A DNA stretch of 64,000 nucleotides, taken from positions 62,001 through 126,000 of the forward strand of contig JAILHK010000048.1 in NCBI GenBank assembly GCA_024695815.1. Reading direction: 5' to 3'. The translations under genes and the position numbers were made by a program. The notes under the pieces are model-generated. The model was given only the letters and a program-made list of their open reading frames with translations. It ran no database searches and was not told where the DNA came from. The number at the start of each line of letters is the position of its first letter. The stretch's first letter is position 1. Below are positions 63,061-64,000 of the stretch, piece after piece. Source of the stretch: Prevotella sp. Lineage in GTDB: Bacteria > Bacteroidota > Bacteroidia > Bacteroidales > Bacteroidaceae.

Positions 63061-63600
63061 ATGAAAAGAATGGTACTCCTGATGCTGGTCTTCGGGGGGA
63101 TGGTGAACACCACTATGGCCGAAGACTGGATGGTACAGCTTGACGATAACACCTATTGGACGCAGGTGAGCATTCCCGGCACCCACGATAGTGCCACGGG
63201 CGATGGTTGGCCTGGACTGACGAGTTTAGTGGGGGCTGCGATGGCCCAAACGCAAGACCTCTCCATCGAACAACAACTGGCATGCGGCGTGAGGGCTTTT
63301 GATCTCCGTCCTTGTGTGTCGGGCAATGAATTGGTGATTAACCACGGCATCCTAGCGACCAACGCAAAGTTTGCCAATACGATGAGACAGCTCTGTAAGT
63401 TCGTCAGCAGTCATCCGTCTGAGTTTGTGGTGGTGGTGATGCGCCATGAGACCGATGGCGACAGCAACAGCGACAAATGGGCTGACATGATAAGTGACTG
63501 TCTGAACAGCGATGACATACTGCCGCAACTGGCCGCCTACAGGCGCGACTTGACGGGTGGGCGAACTGCGCGGCAAGGTGCTCGTCTTCTCGCGCGATAG
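63061..63600 (+). CDS. Phosphatidylinositol-specific phospholipase C-like protein, N-terminal part, frameshifted
   Basis: Signal peptide (MKRMVLLMLVFGGMVNTTMA) and a PI-PLC X-type barrel with catalytic His in PGTHDSATG, Arg in FDLRP, and second His in VINHG. These residues fit bacterial PI-PLC, which cleaves inositol phospholipids or GPI-like anchors without calcium. Translation leaves the family pattern after RRDLT and stops at 63600. One base fewer in the G run at 63555-63557 restores the frame (next entry). The start at 63061 was chosen for the signal peptide and because the promoter box is further up. Confidence 0.85.
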   Translation: MKRMVLLMLVFGGMVNTTMAEDWMVQLDDNTYWTQVSIPGTHDSATGDGWPGLTSLVGAAMAQTQDLSIEQQLACGVRAFDLRPCVSGNELVINHGILATNAKFANTMRQLCKFVSSHPSEFVVVVMRHETDGDSNSDKWADMISDCLNSDDILPQLAAYRRDLTGGRTARQGARLLAR

Positions 63601-64000
63601 CTATGGCAGTCAGCCCGTGGGAGCTTTTGTCACAGGGTGGGGGCATCAGGCCGACTATGTCACTGCCAGCATCAGGGGCACGGGCCGAAATATCGGAACG
63701 CTCTACGTGCAGGACTTCTACGAGGTGTTGGACAATATGACGGCCAAGCTCAATGGTATTGAAAAGCTCCTTAACTTCTCTACAAAGAATAATGTGGAAC
63801 AGGGCACCCGTTATCTGGTGGTGTGCATCAACCATACGTCTGGCTATACACAGTCGGCCTCGACCAATGGCAACAAGGATAATGCTGCGAAATGCAATCA
63901 AAAGGTGATAGACTATCTGGCTGTGGACTCGCAGGCAGGACCTACCGGCATTGTGATGATGGACTTTGCCGGAAAGGATAGGTCTGGCTCTTACGACGTG
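63557..64000 (+). pseudogene. PI-PLC-like protein, continuation in the shifted frame, cut by the window edge
   Basis: From 63557 the +1 frame stays open for 148 codons to the right edge (VGELRGKVLVFSRDSYG ... GYTQSASTNGN ... GIVMMDFAGKD) and continues the PI-PLC fold with the family's central and C-terminal strands. Read with the preceding fragment it makes one gene with a single extra G. Whether it is a real mutation or a base-calling error cannot be told here. The true 3' end lies outside. Confidence 0.75.

Overview
The window looks like a chromosomal segment of a Bacteroidales bacterium, most likely Prevotella or a close relative. Many genes are preceded by the Bacteroidetes -7 box TAnnTTTG, several with a TTTG about 19-21 bases upstream. 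The families also fit: DUF4954, DUF4492 beside cydAB, DUF5686, GH92, GH76 and GH97 enzymes, and short C-terminal sorting-like domains of the type IX secretion kind. No IS element, integrase, phage gene, CRISPR array, tRNA or rRNA was found.

Layout: 1-10.6 kb is a leftward run (alpha-2-macroglobulin-like protein, DUF1573 protein, meaB, ispH, then a receiver/PEP-binding fusion cut by the left edge), with gaps of 14 bp or less or overlaps. 10.8-17.4 kb runs rightward with clpB, a DUF5686 outer-membrane protein and a myo-inositol-phosphate synthase, closed by a hairpin lying inside the 3' end of nagB. 17.4-29.3 kb runs leftward: nagB, an M6 peptidase, class I fumarase, an FMN-binding protein, a triple heavy-metal-associated-like protein, GH97 and PL11 glycan genes, and a thioredoxin-like gene split by a frameshift. 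29.5-35.6 kb runs rightward: prolyl aminopeptidase-like hydrolase, GH76, hflX, gdhA, rlpA. 35.6-45.9 kb alternates between large exported proteins (an unrecognised 1109-residue protein, an S8 protease, a GH29 fucosidase) and an AraC regulator. 45.9-53.8 kb runs leftward: M16 peptidase, DUF4954, cydB, cydA, DUF4492. 53.9-62.0 kb runs rightward with GH92 and a five-gene efflux operon. The right edge holds a small hypothetical gene and a frameshifted PI-PLC-like gene.

Together the genes suggest a gut or rumen type saccharolytic anaerobe. It secretes enzymes against pectin, mannan and fucosylated glycans, recycles amino sugars (nagB), fixes ammonia (gdhA), uses fumarate and propionate chemistry (fumarase, meaB), and respires traces of oxygen with cytochrome bd. 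The glycan genes are scattered and no SusC/SusD pair is present.

The most notable items are two intergenic arrays of 13-bp palindromic modules (one module family also sits inside a coding region), a ClpB about 27 residues short between sensor 1 and the arginine finger, a heptamer tandem repeat inside ispH, two single-base frameshifts, a double-receiver/PEP-binding fusion, and a large exported protein of unknown family.
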